Of a stretch of 57,181 nt of DNA, positions 55,438 through 57,181 are shown piece after piece. Where the stretch lies: NCBI GenBank assembly GCA_017483185.1, contig JAFULM010000004.1, positions 1 to 57,181 on the forward strand, read 5' to 3'. Numbering within the stretch: the stretch's first letter is position 1; the number at the start of each line of letters is the position of its first letter. The notes beneath the pieces were generated by a model. The model ran no database searches. It saw only the letters and a list, made by a program, of their open reading frames with translations, and had not been told where the DNA came from. This DNA is from Prevotella sp. GTDB taxonomy: Bacteria > Bacteroidota > Bacteroidia > Bacteroidales > Bacteroidaceae. The translations under genes were made by a program, and so were the position numbers.

Positions 55438-56784
55438 TCAGATTCCCGTATATGTATGTGGAGTGATCGCCATGAGTTCAGCCTTAACGCTGTCACTCAC
55501 GTTCAGCTCGGCTATAAACTGATGTATGGTCTGCTCCGTCATCTTCTGATTTGTACGTGTCAGTGCTTTCAGTGCCTCATACGGATGCGGGTATGCCTCC
55601 CGGCGCAATATGGTCTGTATTGCTTCGGCTACCACGGCCCATGTATTATCCAAGTCCTCACTAATCTTCTGCTCGTTGAGAATCAACTTGCGCAGTCCCT
55701 TCAACGTGCTCTGCACGGCAATAAGGGCATGCCCCATCGGCACGCCGACATTACGCAGCACGGTGGAATCCGTCAAATCACGTTGCAAGCGGCTGACCGG
55801 CAACTTTGCGGCAAGAAACTGCAACACGGCGTTGGCGATACCGAGGTTTCCCTCGCTGTTTTCAAAATCAATCGGATTGACCTTATGAGGCATCGCGCTT
55901 GACCCCACCTCGCCGGCCTTTATCTTCTGCTTGAAATACTCCATTGAGATATACATCCAGAAGTCGCGGTCAAGGTCTATTATTATAGTATTAATGCGGC
56001 GCATTGCGTCAAAGATTGCACCCATGTAGTCATAATTGCTTATCTGTGTGGTGTACTGTTCGCGCTTCAAGCCCAACTTATCCGAGACAAAGCCATTGCC
56101 GAACTCGCGCCAATCATACTGCGGATAAGCCACACGGTGCGCATTATAGTTACCCGTAGCACCACCAAACTTAGCCGTGACTGGCACAGCCTTCAACGAA
56201 GCCAACTGTTCTTCAAGTCTGTAGACGAAGACCATCACCTCCTTGCCGAGACGTGTCGGCGAAGCCGGTTGACCATGAGTCTTTGCCAGCATCGGGACGT
56301 CGCGCCACTCTTCGGCATACTCACGCAACTGAGCTATCAGCTCCTCGACTGCAGGATAGTAGACATCAGCCAAGGCTTCCTTTATAGAAAGAGGTACGCT
56401 CGTATTATTAATATCCTGCGATGTCAGACCGAAATGCACAAATTCCTTGTAAGCATCCAGTCCACCGATCTTATCAAACTCCTCCTTAATGAAATATTCC
56501 ACAGCCTTGACATCGTGGTTTGTCACTTTCTCAATGTCCTTCACACGCTGTGCCTCTACCACCGTAAAGTCACGATAGATGCTACGCAAACGCTCAAACA
56601 GACTATGGTCAAAATTCTGAAGTTGCGGCAAAGGCAATTCGCACAATGTTATGAAGTACTCAATCTCGACACGAACACGATAGCGGATGAGCGCATATTC
56701 CGAGAAATAATCGGCCAGCGGCTCCGCCTTACTTCTGTAGCGGCCATCAATAGGGGAGATGGCTGTCAACAAAGTTAAATCCAT
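55438..56784 (-). CDS. purB: Adenylosuccinate lyase
   Basis: 448 residues. The fumarase-superfamily signature GSSAMPHKVNP (about 291-301) and the conserved TSQDINNTSV and KTHGQPASPT (His) regions are present. It acts twice in purine synthesis, on SAICAR and on adenylosuccinate. A TAACTTTG box (minus strand, 56826-56819) lies 35 nt upstream, and a perfect 16-bp palindrome AAGTTTGTACAAACTT sits at 56864-56879 upstream of it. The next gene, the pseudouridine synthase, is 61 nt downstream. Confidence 0.97.
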   Translation of the reverse strand: MDLTLLTAISPIDGRYRSKAEPLADYFSEYALIRYRVRVEIEYFITLCELPLPQLQNFDHSLFERLRSIYRDFTVVEAQRVKDIEKVTNHDVKAVEYFIKEEFDKIGGLDAYKEFVHFGLTSQDINNTSVPLSIKEALADVYYPAVEELIAQLREYAEEWRDVPMLAKTHGQPASPTRLGKEVMVFVYRLEEQLASLKAVPVTAKFGGATGNYNAHRVAYPQYDWREFGNGFVSDKLGLKREQYTTQISNYDYMGAIFDAMRRINTIIIDLDRDFWMYISMEYFKQKIKAGEVGSSAMPHKVNPIDFENSEGNLGIANAVLQFLAAKLPVSRLQRDLTDSTVLRNVGVPMGHALIAVQSTLKGLRKLILNEQKISEDLDNTWAVVAEAIQTILRREAYPHPYEALKALTRTNQKMTEQTIHQFIAELNVSDSVKAELMAITPHTYTGI

Positions 56785-56818
56785 ATCTTTTACCTTAAAT
56801 ATAAATCGATTTAGGCCG

Positions 56819-56826
56819 CAAAGTTA
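56819..56826 (-). promoter_or_regulatory. purB promoter -7 box
   Basis: TAACTTTG on the minus strand; the start of transcription near 56812 gives a leader of about 28 nt. The upstream box is not clear. Confidence 0.55.
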
Positions 56827-56863
56827 ATCATTAAATTCGACTTAACAGAAAAACTAATCATTA

Positions 56864-56879
56864 AAGTTTGTACAAACTT
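56864..56879. promoter_or_regulatory. Perfect 16-bp palindrome upstream of purB, possible operator
   Basis: AAGTTTGTACAAACTT is a perfect palindrome 38 bp upstream of the purB -7 box. Its size and symmetry suit a dimeric regulator, but no regulator is known for it here. Confidence 0.4.
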
Positions 56880-56989
56880 CAAAATCGCTCTCCGAACCAC
56901 ACATTCCGCAGGTTTCCTCCCCATCCATCCCTCCCATCATTCTCATCCATCCCATAATCTCCCCTCTCATCATTCCCCCGCGTCCTCCC

Positions 56990-57035
56990 GCAGGCACCCT
57001 CCCCTTGGGGAGGGCCGGGGTGGGGCCACGCCCCA
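56990..57035. repeat. GC-rich palindrome CCCTCCCC-TT-GGGGAGGG type
   Basis: The stretch CACCCTCCCC TT GGGGAGGGCCGGGGTGGG and GTGGGGCCACGCCCCAC form overlapping palindromes. From memory, similar words recur in intergenic regions of many Bacteroidetes genomes. Confidence 0.6.
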
Positions 57036-57044
57036 CACAAAAAA

Positions 57045-57084
57045 AGAGTTTCCGGAGTGTCATTGCTGACTCTCCGGAAACTCT
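57045..57084 (-). terminator. Terminator of the rRNA operon
   Basis: AGAGTTTCCGGAG (57045-57057) and CTCCGGAAACTCT (57072-57084) pair perfectly; on the minus strand the stem is followed by a run of T (complement of A 57038-57044). It lies just downstream of the 5S gene. Confidence 0.9.
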
Positions 57085-57095
57085 ATCTGAAAAAA

Positions 57096-57181
<86 letters not shown>

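Overview
The window looks like a chromosomal segment of a Bacteroidales bacterium, most likely a Prevotellaceae (Prevotella-like) species. Four things point there. Many genes are preceded by the Bacteroidetes promoter, a TTTG or TTG box, about 19-20 nt, then TAnnTTTG. Shine-Dalgarno signals are generally weak. Typical Bacteroidetes proteins are present: a secreted protein with a C-terminal sorting-like tail, a GH95 enzyme, a serine-type sulfatase, META and PepSY-like envelope proteins, and a LytS/LytTR pair. The intergenic regions carry several repeat families. The species call is an inference; no 16S gene is in the window. I see no tRNA gene, CRISPR array, complete insertion sequence or prophage.

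Layout: 1-3.9 kb is housekeeping on the minus strand (HIT protein, greA with an attenuator-like leader, eno, a flavodoxin-type reductase), with a candidate small RNA at about 1389-1450. 3.9-5.3 kb is repeat-rich and holds a truncated four-helix-bundle gene. 5.3-11.6 kb runs plus: a secreted GH95 glycosidase, then the etfB-etfA-acyl-CoA dehydrogenase operon. 12-18 kb is an envelope cluster: a PAP2 phosphatase on plus, then on minus an epimerase, a second PAP2 protein, a PBP4-type D-Ala-D-Ala carboxypeptidase and an MscS channel. rnr follows at 18.5-20.7 kb behind REP-like hairpins.

21.4-23.2 kb is the most unusual locus: a tight three-gene cassette from one good promoter, encoding an HATPase with an N-terminal STAS-like region, a small STAS-like (DUF4325-type) protein and a PIN-domain nuclease. 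I know of no named system with this composition. 23.3-33 kb holds a secreted choice-of-anchor J-like protein, a pseudouridine synthase (minus), and an export operon (coiled-coil membrane protein, TolC, HlyD-like adaptor, two ABC-2 permeases) with no ATPase gene. 33-39 kb holds small envelope proteins, cvfB, a LolD-type ATPase, a CPA2 antiporter and asd. 40-45.5 kb holds an AT-rich KilA-N gene, a sulfatase and a TPR-LytS kinase with its LytTR regulator. 45.7-49 kb has a candidate small RNA and a 1049-residue lipoprotein with a transmembrane helix. 50-57 kb holds a CDF zinc transporter, an outer-membrane protein, asnS, a pseudouridine synthase with a long Gly/Tyr/Asn/Arg-rich tail, purB, and the 3' part of a 5S rRNA gene on the minus strand at the right edge.

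Intergenic DNA: three copies of a roughly 120-130 bp element with inverted GTAG-headed REP-like ends, a second GTAG-headed hairpin class, four copies of a GC-rich block rich in gtaagggcc palindromes, long palindromes built from aaaggcgcaaag or acggagacac words, and a heptanucleotide palindrome. These suggest active or recently active non-coding repeat families.
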